Positions 11,102 through 22,048 of a stretch of DNA of 64,000 nt are shown here, one piece after another. Source of the stretch: Fistulifera solaris (Eukaryota > Bacillariophyta > Bacillariophyceae > Naviculales > Stauroneidaceae); NCBI GenBank assembly GCA_030295235.1, contig AP026132.1, positions 665,001 through 729,000 on the forward strand, in the 5' to 3' direction. The notes under the pieces were generated by a model. It was not told where the DNA came from. It saw only the letters and a program-made list of their open reading frames with translations, and made no database searches. The position numbers and the translations under genes are program-made. Every line of letters begins with the position of its first letter. Position 1 is the first letter of the stretch.

Positions 11102-14100
11102 ATGAAACGATTGGGAGTTTATGGTGCTCCCGTATCGGCTGTCGCGCTCGAAGCTCCGGACCATTGCCTCTGGGGGCAAGGATCTTTCCTGCATCGCAAC
11201 TATCCAACTGACAAAGGAGAAGTAGTACTGTTGTTTCCAGGAAACATTCACGGTATTTACTCTGCAGATCCGGTATCTGTAGCGTTTGGGGGACGGTATT
11301 TGACGTTTCTGCGATCGCTGCGAAATGTTACCCAACCTATGCAAGTCCTTTCGATAGAGCTTCCTAAAGAAGGTGGCAACCATCTTCTCAACAACAATTA
11401 CCTGACTCTACCAGACTGGATATGGGATTGTCAATGCAACAACGATGATGAGTCACATGCTTCGATGACGGTTACTATCGCGCTCGCACATGGCTCGGTG
11501 CAGCTGTGGAGATTGCAACTCGGACCGGGCACCAAAAGCGTTCAACTCCAACAAATCCATACGATCACGTGTCAACCGCCGTCACTAGTACAAGCCTTAC
11601 GAATATCCCATAAACAAGTCGCCATGGCACAAGATGGCGCTATTCTCGTATGGTCACTCGACCATCCAACGCGCGTCTCGACCATAAAAGTACCCATTGC
11701 GGGGACGATGCATGCACTGCGTTTCGACGATTCCGGCGAGCGTTTGGCATCCGTATCGAATGATCGGAGTGTGCGTTTGTGGGAATATCATCCGAATGAG
11801 ATGTGGCAAGAGAGATGGACGGTTTGGGGTCATACGGCTCGGGTGTGGGATGTCGCGTTTGTGCAGCAGTATGTCGTGTCAACGGGGGTGACAATACAAC
11901 TCGACTTTGGAGCGCCGAGAACGGAACTGCATTGCATCTTTGGTATACACAACGCTGTATGCGGTCACTAGATACATACGATACGTGGATTGCAGCGGGG
12001 GGAGAGGATGGGACCGTTGTCACTTATAATGTCGATGCGTTTCGTCGACCTGTTTTAGATTACGCGGCTCATTTGGAAAGCCAAAAATATCGTCTCGGCC
12101 GAACAGCAACGTCTGTCGATTTACAGTACCTGACGATCGTCCGGTGAACTCTATTCAATCATCTGGTGAAAACGGCGAAAAAACAAGTGAGGCGATGACT
12201 AAGTCTGCAGTCGATTCGATGGCCAAGAAGGGAATAAAACAAAAGAAGACTAAGGTATCAAAGCAAGTACTCGTCGGCGCCGAATTCTGCACCCTGAAAA
12301 GTCAGCTTTCCATGTTAGTTACGACTCGTGAGGGTTCGTTGTTTGTTTTGGACCTGAGAACGGGCACTTGGTTGCGACACGCAGACTGGGAAACGAGTCA
12401 GAACGCGAAAGACGGCTGCTGTATGAAAACTCATCCGGATCTTCCCATTGTGGCCATCGGAGCTACGAATGGACTCATAGCTATCGTTCAGATAGACAAT
12501 CTTTTTGGAACATTGGCTACCAAGACAACGCTTGACGATGCATCGAACTACAGAGCCGTTCAAGCCCTGGAATGGATTAATTCCAACATTTTGGTGACTT
12601 ATCACATTCATACAGTGATTATCTGGACCTTCAATCATCTTAGTTCTGCGGAAATTTCGCCCGACTCGTATCATTGTCTCATATTGGAGGCACACACGAA
12701 AGGTATGGTAGTATGTGGGGCTTTCAACAAAGAACGAAATTTATTCGCAGCGGGCGACACGAGAGGGAATTTAATACTGTTTGGGCTGGAGCAAAGATTG
12801 AAAATTCCGGCAAAGAGCCGCTTCATCCGGTTTCGTGTCTACCTTACTGCCATCGTAAAGAACACATCAAAGCACTTGTGTGGATGAACCAGAACATAAT
12901 ACTTTCAGTCGGAAATGATGGTTGCATTGCGGAAACGTTAGTAACTATAGATTGCAAGCTGGAACCCCTCGTATCTGTTCCTTGCGGACAGTTAACAGCA
13001 ATCACTCACATTTTTCAACAAACAAGACGAGACCCGCGAACGACTGCCTTGGATGTCAAACACATGCGTGAATCATGTCGCTTTGAAGAAATATGTGTTG
13101 GGGGATACTTGGGAAACCGATTCTCGCTCTTGGATGCAAGCAGCGGATTTGAGTTAGCTAACGTCGACACGGGCGGTCGTCAAAGGCCATTACAGATTCA
13201 CTTGCCCTCGGGGTTATGTCAAACATCTTTGACTGCTGTTCGGGAAAATAGACCCGATGGTAAGATCGATATTGTCGTTGCTACTTGTGGGGTGCACAAA
13301 GAGGACACGAGAGGCTATTCGAGGGATCTCGGTACCATAATATCTTCCGTGCATGGGATCCCTCTTCATAATGAATCAATCTTTGGGTTATGTATATTTC
13401 CAGTAAATGCAAGCTGTCAACAGGTGGCAGTTATTTCCGCTAGTGAAGACTGTTACATTACGGCTTCCATCTTCCAGGACGAGAAGCTCATTGCGGTTAA
13501 GCGTTTACCCCCTATGATTGGTGGAGTACGAGCTGTTTGCAGTAGCAGCTCCGCGGAAGGTCGGCACTTACTCGCATGTGGAGGAGGTCAATTGGAAATC
13601 ATGTTTTATATCTTTGACGATAACCATCACAAAGACAGTCTCTTTCCGCTACTTTCATTCATCGGGTGTGGCGTTCCATCCGAAAAGCAGCTGATCGATC
13701 AAAGAATAAATGCTATGAGAGCTGTCTTCTTGACTGGGACGGCCTTTCAATCGAGACATCTGGTGGTGACTGGTGATTCGGATGGAGCTTGTTGTATGTA
13801 TTTTGTAGCCGAGACGAAAAGTAGGAGGACGATGGGGTACACATTCTTTCGTTCAGAAAGACCGATTCTTTCAGTTGATATTTGGAAAGATGGCGATGCT
13901 ATTTTTATCATAGCTGGTACCACAAACGGCTTTTTGTATGTTTTCGAGGCGTGCGAGCAGCTTCTGCGTGACGTAGAGAAAGATGGGACCCATCTTCGCC
14001 CTATCCTGACGTATCGAGGCCATTCGATGGGTACGAATGCAATCGCAGCTCGTATGACGCCGCTCAACAATATTAGAACGCTCAGGATAGCTTCAGTCGG

Positions 14101-14452
14101 GGATGATCAAGCTATTTGTTGTTGTGACATTAACGTGAAGGGTTCACTGAGCCAGGCTGCTATAGTGTCGCATATCATGAAACCAGAAGCAAGCTTGTCT
14201 GCCTTGAAAGGAGTAGAATGGACAAGTGATCACACATTGGTTACGGTTGGGTACGATCAGCGACTTGTACATTGGAGAATCACAAATGAAATTGTGTCTT
14301 CATCTGCCACGCAAGTTAGCATCGGAGACGTCAATTGCCTCGGAAAATGCGAAGGACCACGAGGAACTGTGGTTGCGGTCGGCGGAGCTGGTGTGGAATT
14401 GATTAGTATAGAAGATGACCAGAAAGAAAATGCAATAGATAGAATAAAATAG
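11102..14452 (+). CDS. WDR6/Trm734-like WD40-repeat protein
   Basis: A protein of about 1,116 residues made of WD40 repeats, like WDR6 (yeast Trm734/Rtt10), which partners the FTSJ1/Trm7 methyltransferase in 2'-O-methylation of the tRNA anticodon loop. Diagnostic stretches are YGAPVSAVALEA at the start, HGIYSADPVSVAFGGRYLTF, a canonical repeat RLASVSNDRSVRLWEY followed by GHTARVWDVAF, GDNTTRLW, and later repeats such as FIIAGTTNGFLYVFEA. Three breaks interrupt it, each one base short: the G run at 11884-11888, CC at 12129-12130, and near AAAA at 12802-12805. Each break falls between continuous repeats, and the last 590 codons are open. No introns were seen. The WD40 nature is certain; the WDR6 identity is based on size, N-terminus and repeat wording. 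Confidence 0.7.
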
Positions 14453-14489
14453 AATACCAAGTTCTTGTTTTGTATAAGCTATTGCTTGC

Positions 14490-15576
14490 TCAAGCCTTTT
14501 CGGCTTCAACTATAAACATAGGGTCCCGATAGCTATTGTTCGGGACGGTCGCAGTAATGTCGAACACTTTTCTCGGTTTGAATCCCCCTGCGTATTGAAA
14601 GTAGCCATTGATTAACTCCAAGTGTTGTCGATCATTCATGTTTAACCACATCGCAATGGCTTTTGATGGAAAACACCGATTGGACTGACTGATAATAACC
14701 TTTCCACCCGGTCGAAGCACGCGACGACACTCTTTCAAAACGGCAATAGGATCAACCATGTAATCGATAGAGACAACGCAAGTCACCACATCAAACGATT
14801 CATCCGGATAAGGTAAAACAGGATCCAAATTCAAGTCCTTCGCTTTATAGCCACCCGTAAGCTGGTCATTGTACTGCAGCTCCAAAGCATTGATCCCCGT
14901 GGCGCAGATTGTTTTCATCGTTTTGGGGAATTCGAGCGGATAATGAGAAACCCATGACGAACAAATGTCCAGAATCCGTGAGCCCTTGGGAATATTGTTG
15001 CGGTAGTATTGCGTCAAAGCAGCTACGGCAGGTTCATCAATGTGATAAACCAATTTGGGCACCGTGTAAAAGTAGCCATCATCGTTGGAATCGGATCGGA
15101 AGAAGTCTTCCTGTTTGAATGGAGGTTGCTCCGGCCATTCTTTAACCAGTGATACGGGTTTCACTGGGAACTGATACGGTGTAGAGTCTCCAGTAAACCT
15201 ACGAACGAGGATTCCTCTAGTTCGCGGGTTGCCGTCTAATTTACGGACAATCGGAAAGCTTACATGAGGCAACTCTTCGCAATTTTCGCACAATTTTACA
15301 GATCTTCTTACCTTTATCCTCTCCGTACTTCATTTGCAGTTCCGAGTCAAGGTAGCGAGGCGTTTCTTTTCGCCCTCCCGAGATCATTCTTTCGAAAACG
15401 GATGCCTCACACTCCTCAGGGTTTCCTGTCACAACGGAAGACGACAACAAGAAGGCTGTCGCTGACGATGAGAGAAATTTTGCTCTTGATTGCGATGCGT
15501 AGGACCATCCCTTAGCGCTATTGAAGACTAAAAGTAAAGAGAGCAGTAGCTTCTGCACTTGATTCGTCTTCTCCAT
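14490..15576 (-). CDS. Plastid-type SAM-dependent methyltransferase (type 11)
   Basis: The C-terminal 200 residues are a class I methyltransferase domain: GSRILDICSSW (motif I, cofactor loop, though not the usual GxGxG), SFDVVTCVVSIDYMVDP, and LKECRRVLRPGGKVIIS (post-II/III). The substrate is unknown. The N-terminus has a signal peptide (KLLLSLLLVFNSAKGW), then a Ser/Ala-rich region with a second hydrophobic stretch (ATAFLLSSSVV). This suggests plastid and perhaps lumen routing. A one-base gain in the A run at 15294-15297 separates the presequence from the mature part. Correction reads KLCENCEELPH, giving a Cys-rich CxxC junction. Two missing bases would also restore the frame. It ends 38 bases from the WDR6-like stop, tail to tail. 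Confidence 0.65.
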
Positions 15577-15890
15577 GTTCTATTTATTTCTTTATTGCGA
15601 GGGTTGAGTGCTGCAACAACATTATGCCGGTCTCGTTGATGACTTGCAACTTGCAACACTCACTCTCATTTTTGCTCATTTTTTACGAGAAAATCTACAT
15701 AACGATAGCGCGTTTCGTGCTTAGCTCCCTTTGTCGCTGCATGACTCAAATCGTACCTTGTGCAAATATCCTCAAAGTGCGCACCTCTTTTTCGCGCGCT
15801 TTTTTGTAGTAAACCTGCAACTCTCCATTCATTCACTCGGCAGAAAAGTCCTTACAAAAAACAACTCTTTTCATTTTATTAAAGGCTAAG

Positions 15891-18012
15891 ATGGATAGTG
15901 TCTCTGTATGCACGTCGGCTATCACCTTTGTGGAGACCGAGCACGGACGGCTTCGAAGAAAACAAAGAGGGATCGACAAGAAAGATCTTCAAGCCGCAAA
16001 GAAGTACGGACGACGCTACAACAACCGTCCTCGACCCAATGGCGACCAAACCGCGAAATATGTTTACAAAGACATTACTTACATTGTAAATGGGGTTACG
16101 GGTGAAGAAATTACATGCTATGCAAAAGCATTAGAACTAGAGGAAGTTCCTTTGACGGCTGATATGCGTTTTGACTATGCGCAAGCTCGTCTCAACATCA
16201 AACGAGATCTTAGTAGTTGGACTTCAAATTCAGTTCTTGTTGTAGATACATCAGGAAGCATGAGAGAAGCGGATGTTTGGGGTGCAAGAACTCGACTGGC
16301 AGCCGTTTGGATATCCATTGCGTTAGACTTTTTAGCCAGTCGACTGGAATCAGGAAACGGAGGCCTTACTGATGTAGTTTCCGTGGTTACCTTGGAAGAA
16401 CAGCCAAATGTCATCTTCAAAGAAGAACCATGCTCCTGGGTTCTGTACAATAAGCTTGTTAAGCTTTACAGTGGACAACTTGTGACACCGCGTGGACATG
16501 GGCCTTTCCTTCCTAGTTTGGAGGTCGCTGAAGCTTTGCTTCTTCGTAATCCAAATACTTCCTGTGCCGTGTCGCTCACCTTCCTTTCCGATGGAAGGCC
16601 CTCTTGATGCTGCTATCGAATCAGGTATGGGGAAGTACGAGTGCTACGAAATCATTGAGAACAAAGTCGGCGACTTGGCCAAGAAGTTTGGAAGGAGACT
16701 TACGTTTAAAGCGATCGCAATGGGAGATTACGACGACTTTGATATGCTCAAACGGATGGTGAATGCCGCAGATGACTATGGTGCCCATGCCGACTTTTGT
16801 CTTCCATCTATGACTTCTTCTGCCTTAGGAGAGGTCTTCACATCTGTCGCCACCTCAATTTCCTCGACGCAACTCGAGCTGACCGACGCGATAACGAAGA
16901 AACAACGACAAGTTCGTAGCGTTAATCGCGAGTCTAAAAGTAAAGCTGGGCAAGAAATTCTCAGGGTTTCGGGTCATGACTTTTGGATCTACTCCCAAGA
17001 TCAAGTAACAAGAAAGATCTATAAAGAATGGGTCGAAATGGGCTCGGACAATAAGCGAGTATATCGTCACGAATATGAAAAAACGGTGTTGCAACATCCA
17101 CAAGCTCGATATGTAGCATTCGCTAAGAATCCATTTGGCGAAGGTGCGGAACGGTTTGCGCATCGATTCTTTGAACTCGCAGCGGATTGTCGGACGATTG
17201 TCGGCAAAGCCATGGTTGCAAAGGAAAGCCGTTTGATTCTCGATGATTCCGATGAGAAAGCTCGAAAACAGTTCACAGCAACATTTTGTAAGACGCAACA
17301 ATTGGCGCGCCGTCTTGCCAAGGAATTCAACGACAAATTGAGAGAATCAAATATTGATTCGCGTACGCCAACGGTCAGCTTCTTGGATTGCTCGATCTAT
17401 GAGCTGTACGATTACAACTTAGGAGTATTGAGTGTTCTGGTCGAAGACAAGCTTGATCAGAAAAACTGGAAGAAATGGAATTCCAACAACGGTTTCGTCG
17501 AGGGGATGAAAAAGGCGCCTGTGTTTTCGGAAGCAAGCCTTCGTCAAGCTGAAATGAATATGACTCGAATAGCTCATTTTGAAGGCGACGTTATAGAAGA
17601 AGGCAGCGAGGAGGAGGAGGAGGAAGACGAGTCGGAAGTGGGAGAGCTATTTCAAGGAAAAGGGGCATTAGTCTTCACTCCATTTGATGTAGCACAGGCT
17701 TTCTCCCATTTCAGTTACTTGGCTTCGGGAAGAAAGCGACTTGTTTGTGATCTCCAAGGTGTCCATGACGAAGCTAAAAACGTTTTGATCTTTTCAGACC
17801 CTGTGATACACTATCACAACCCTCGTGGATATACTAGCCGGAAAAATGTTCACGGAAGGACCGACCACGGCAAGAAAGGAATGAACAAGTTCTTTCACAC
17901 TCATGCGCAGCATTGTGGACCATTGTGTAGGATTATAAATCGAGGGTTCCAAAAAGTCGATAAATGTGAGACGAATGAGCCCGCTGATGAAGGCGACTGT
18001 AAGATTAGCTGA
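15891..18012 (+). CDS. von Willebrand A / alpha-kinase protein (VwkA-like), copy A
   Basis: A protein of about 706 residues. Residues 1-85 form a small domain (RLRRKQRGIDKKDLQAA ... DITYIVNG ... EITCYAK) resembling DUF4258. A von Willebrand A domain follows with the MIDAS motif DTSGSM. The C-terminal 340 residues are an atypical alpha-kinase: GKAMVAKES with the ATP lysine, KWNSNNGFVEG, AQAFSHFSYLASG, LVCDLQGV and FSDPVIHYH, then the zinc ligands of HTHAQHCGPLC. Alpha-kinases phosphorylate Ser/Thr in helical targets, and Dictyostelium VwkA has the same vWA-plus-kinase design. An extra T near 16604 breaks the frame right after LSDGRPS; removing it gives the same order as copy B. An acidic insert (EEGSEEEEEEDE) precedes the catalytic part. 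Confidence 0.8.
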
Positions 18013-18460
18013 ACCCAATCTGCATACATGCTTTTAGGAAACGCCCCATCAATAGTCTGCGCTTTACATTATGGTGGCACCTGGTGTCGTCTTGTGGCAT
18101 GGGTCCCCAATTAGCTTTAAATCGTAAAAGTTTATTTTGATGATATATTTAACTCAACGATAGCTCCCTAGCTAGACTACTCCCAGGCCAAGAATTCATA
18201 GACTATCTAGCGAGATCCTACTTGTAACGAAGATTTATTAGCAACCTTTGCGCATAGGTAACCGAAATGTCGTAACGTCAACAGTTTCTTAGAGATTGAC
18301 AACCGCTTGTTGTCTGTGCACTACTCGGTATCATTGTGCGGTTCGCGCTCTGCGTTCATTTTTATTGACCATGATAAAATGCAAGGATTACCGGTACCTG
18401 GTATTTCGAGGATTATCGACCTTTTTCTGCTCATTTGTGCTCCCTTTGACAATTCAATAA
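18013..18460. other. Spacer between the two vWA/alpha-kinase genes
   Basis: This 448-base AT-rich spacer should contain the terminator of copy A and the promoter of copy B. Apart from one TACCTGGTA motif it shows no similarity that I can see to the region upstream of copy A, so the duplication seems limited to the coding sequence or has decayed outside it. Confidence 0.5.
18395..18404 (+). repeat. Intergenic TACCTGGTA motif, copy 2
   Basis: TACCTGGTAT, 57 bases upstream of the ATG of the second vWA/alpha-kinase gene. It belongs to the same six-copy set of non-coding motifs. Confidence 0.45.
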
Positions 18461-21400
18461 ATGAGCAGTGTTTCCTCCGGCACATCCGCGATTAGCTTTG
18501 TGGAAACAGAGCACGGACGATTACGAAGAAGGCAAAGGGGAATCGACAAGAAAGATCTCCAAGCCGCCTTAAAATACGGCGCACGTTACGACAACCGTCC
18601 TCGTCCTAATGGCGATCAAACAGCAAAATACGTTTACAATGACATCACATACATTGTGAATGAAGTGACCCGCGAAGAGATCACGTGTTATGCGAAACCG
18701 CTCGAGTTGGAAGAAATTCGGCTGCCGAGGCAAATGCTTGTCGATTACTTAGCTACTCGTCGAAAGGTGAAAGGGAATCCTAATTTCTGGACTTCGAACT
18801 CAGTTCTTGTCGTGGATACTTCAGGGAGTATGCGAGAAGCTGATGTCTGGGGAGCACGAACCCGCTTGGCAGCTGTTTGGGTGTCAATCGCTTTAGATTT
18901 TATTGCGAGTCGACTTGAAACCGGAGGTGGAGGTCTCTATGATGTTGTATCAATCGTTACGCTAGGAGAGCATCCAACTATCATCTTTGAAGAGGAGCCG
19001 TGCTCATGGGTTCTGTACAATCACCTAGTCAAGATCTACAGTCAGAACCTCGTGACGCCTTCGGGGCATGGGCCTTTCCTCCCCAGCTTGCACATCGCGG
19101 AGAATCTACTTCTCCGAAACCCAAATGCTTCATGTGCTATTTCTCTCACTTTTCTTTCAGACGGAAGACCTTCTGATAGCGCTTTCGGGTGGAGTTACGA
19201 AATGATTGAGAAGAAAGTGGGCAATTTGGCCAGCAAGCTTGGTAGACGACTCACCTTCAAAGCGATCGCAATAGGCGATTATGAAGATTTTGATATGCTC
19301 AAGCGTATGGTGGACGCCGCAGCTGATTACGGGGCTCGTGCTGAATTTTGTTTGCCATCTATGACTTCCTCCGCACTTGGAAATGTCTTCACCTCTGTCG
19401 CCACCTCGATCTCGACGACCCAGTTGGAGCTGACCGACGCAATAACGAAAAAACAACGACAAGTCCGCAATGTTCTTCGCGAGTCTCGGAGCAAAGCGGG
19501 ACAAGAATTACGGAAAGTCTCAGACACAGACTTTTGGATGTATTCCCTAAACAAAACAACGCGGAAGATTTATAGAGAATGGGTCGACGTCGGATATCAT
19601 GGAAAGAGAGCATCTAGGCACAAATATGAGAAAACAGGATTGCAGCATCCTCACGCCCGTTACGTAGCATTCGCTAAATGTCCGTTTGGGGAAGGGGCGG
19701 AAAGGTTTGCATATCGGTTCTATGAGCTCGCGTTTGATTGCCAGACTATTGTTGGGAAAGCTATGGTAGCAAAGGAAAGTCGCCTTATGGTCGACGATTA
19801 CGACGAGAAAGCTAGAAAAGAATTCACAAACCGATTTTGCAGAACTCAGCAGCTTGCTCGTCGTCTTGCGAAAGAATTTAATGACGAAATGAGATTATCG
19901 CACCTTATTGATGATCGCACACCTACTGTCAGTTTCCTTGATTGTTCCATATATGAACTTGACGACGACAACCTGGGAGTTCTCAGTGTCTTGGTGGAAG
20001 ACAAGCTCGACCACACGAAGTGGCAAAAATGGAATTCCAACAATGGCTTTGTAGAGGGAATGAAAAAGGCTCCTGTGTTTTCCGAGGAAGGTCTTCGTCT
20101 CGCTGAGATCAACATGACGCAAGCTGCCCACTTTGAAAAAAACTATATCGAAGAAATTGACGAGGAAAAGGAGGTATTAGGTGCCCTCAGCGGAAAGAGA
20201 GCATTAGTCTTTACTCCGTTTGAGGTGGCACAAGCGTTCTCCCATTTCACCTACTTGGCTTCGGGAAAGAAACGGCTTGTTTGCGACCTCCAAGGTGTTT
20301 ATGACGACGAAAACAACGTTATGATGTTTTCAGACCCTGTCATACACTACCACGATCCGCGTGGAAGCTTTAAACGGAAAAATGTCCATGGAAGGACAGA
20401 TCACGGCATAGATGGAATGCATAAATTTCTGCATACGCATCATGATTATTGCGGCCATTTGTGTAGAATTGTTAACCGAAGATTCCGGAAGGAGCGATGG
20501 TCCGAAAGGGACGAACAAGCACATTCAGTTAGTATTACGAAAGAGAAGTTGATGGTTCAATCGATTGTCATTCAAGATTTTATTGTGCCGCAACAAGCTA
20601 CCATTTCTGCAGACTGCAATACTCGAATCGACTACTCTTTTCCTTGCAAGAGTTCTTCTGTCGTAGCAAAGACTACCTCGTTGGTTTTCTCGTCCAAGTC
20701 ATTCAAAAAACTTGACGTCACAGAAAGCCTGACGAAGAGACAGGCACAAGTTCCTCACGCTCTTCAGAAGCATAGAATTAATGCTCCACAACGAATGCAG
20801 AAAGTTTCCGACCAAGATTTTTGGATTTACTCTCAATCCGAAACCACGCGAAAGGTGTATAAGGAATGGGTCGACATTGCTCCTGACAATAAAAGAATGC
20901 TTCGGCAAGAATTTGAAGAGACAGGTTTGCAGCATCCCCATGCCCGTTATGTTGCCTTCGCTAAGCATCCATTTAGTGAAGGTTCTAAGAAGGTTCTCTA
21001 TCAATTCTTTGAACTGGCTGCTGATCGTCAAACAATTCTTGGTAAAGCCATGGTAACGAAGGAAAAACGTTTGGTTCATGGTGATTACGATGAGAAGGCT
21101 AGGAAAGAATATACAACAACTTTCTGTAAAACTCAGCAACTGGCTCGTCGCTTCGCTGATCAGTTCAACGAAAAGCTGAAAGAATCGAAATGTAGCGATC
21201 GTACACCTTCCGTTACTTTCCTTGACTGCTCCATTTACGAGCTGAGGGACGACAATCTAGGACTATGAGTGTCTTAGTGGAAGATAAAATTGACCAAGCG
21301 CAGTGGCAAAAATGGAGTTCAAACAAAGAAATCGTTTTCAGAAAAACTAACGCACACATCTTTTCCGAGGAAAGTCTACGCCAGGCCGAACTTGTAATGA

Positions 21401-21798
21401 CTCGAGTTGCTCATTTCGACGGCGCCGCTATCGAAGAAAGGAGCGAGGAAGAAGAACAAGAAGACTTGGAGGAGGTTTCCGAGAATAAAGCACTAGTTTT
21501 TAGTCCGTTCGATGTAGCACAAGCATTCTCGCATTTCACTTACATGGCGTCCGGACGAAGACGTCTTATTTGGAATCTTCAAGGCGCTTATGATGGAGCA
21601 AGCAACGTCCTCATGTTTTCAGACCCTGTCATATACTGCTGCACTCCTCAACGCTACATGAGTTACAAAAATGTTCACAAAATAGATTATAATGGAACGG
21701 CTGGAATGCGTAAGTTTTTCAATGAGCACACTGAATTTTGCGGCCCTCTATGCAAGATTGTGAACCGGTGTTTCAGAAGAACAATGCTCGCTGATTGA
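18461..21798 (+). CDS. von Willebrand A protein with two alpha-kinase domains, copy B
   Basis: About 1,112 residues. Order: DUF4258-like N-terminus (1-80), vWA with DTSGSM (D119-S123), alpha-kinase 1 (about 360-675) with K438 in VAKES, D609/Q611 in CDLQG, D625 and H629 in FSDPVIH, and zinc-type HHDYCGHLC. A 100-residue linker leads to alpha-kinase 2 (about 785 to the end). The second domain keeps the lysine and SDP, but the catalytic-loop DLQG is NLQG (codon at 21574), NSNNGFV is SSNKEIV, and the DPVIH histidine is Tyr. It is therefore probably inactive or altered. The frame breaks at about 21262 (LGL then stop against LGVLSVLVEDK in copy A), one base short. Except for the extra kinase domain it is collinear with copy A, so it arose by tandem duplication plus internal duplication. 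Confidence 0.8.
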
Positions 21799-22048
21799 AA
21801 GCTTTTTTGCAATCTTACGTCCATGGCACTGATAACTAGAATAGATAGGTGATAGAAAGACGGATAATTGCTTGATGCATGAAACACCATCTTTGCATTC
21901 TATTTAGATCAAACATCACTTAAGTTGACGTTCTAACCTAATCCGCAACGACTCGAAGAAATTGTTAAAGAATGCCTAACGAAGAGCGTGCTAATCGGAG
22001 TCGCAATATCACAAAAGTATAATGCGCTCGTATTATTGATCAGAGTTA

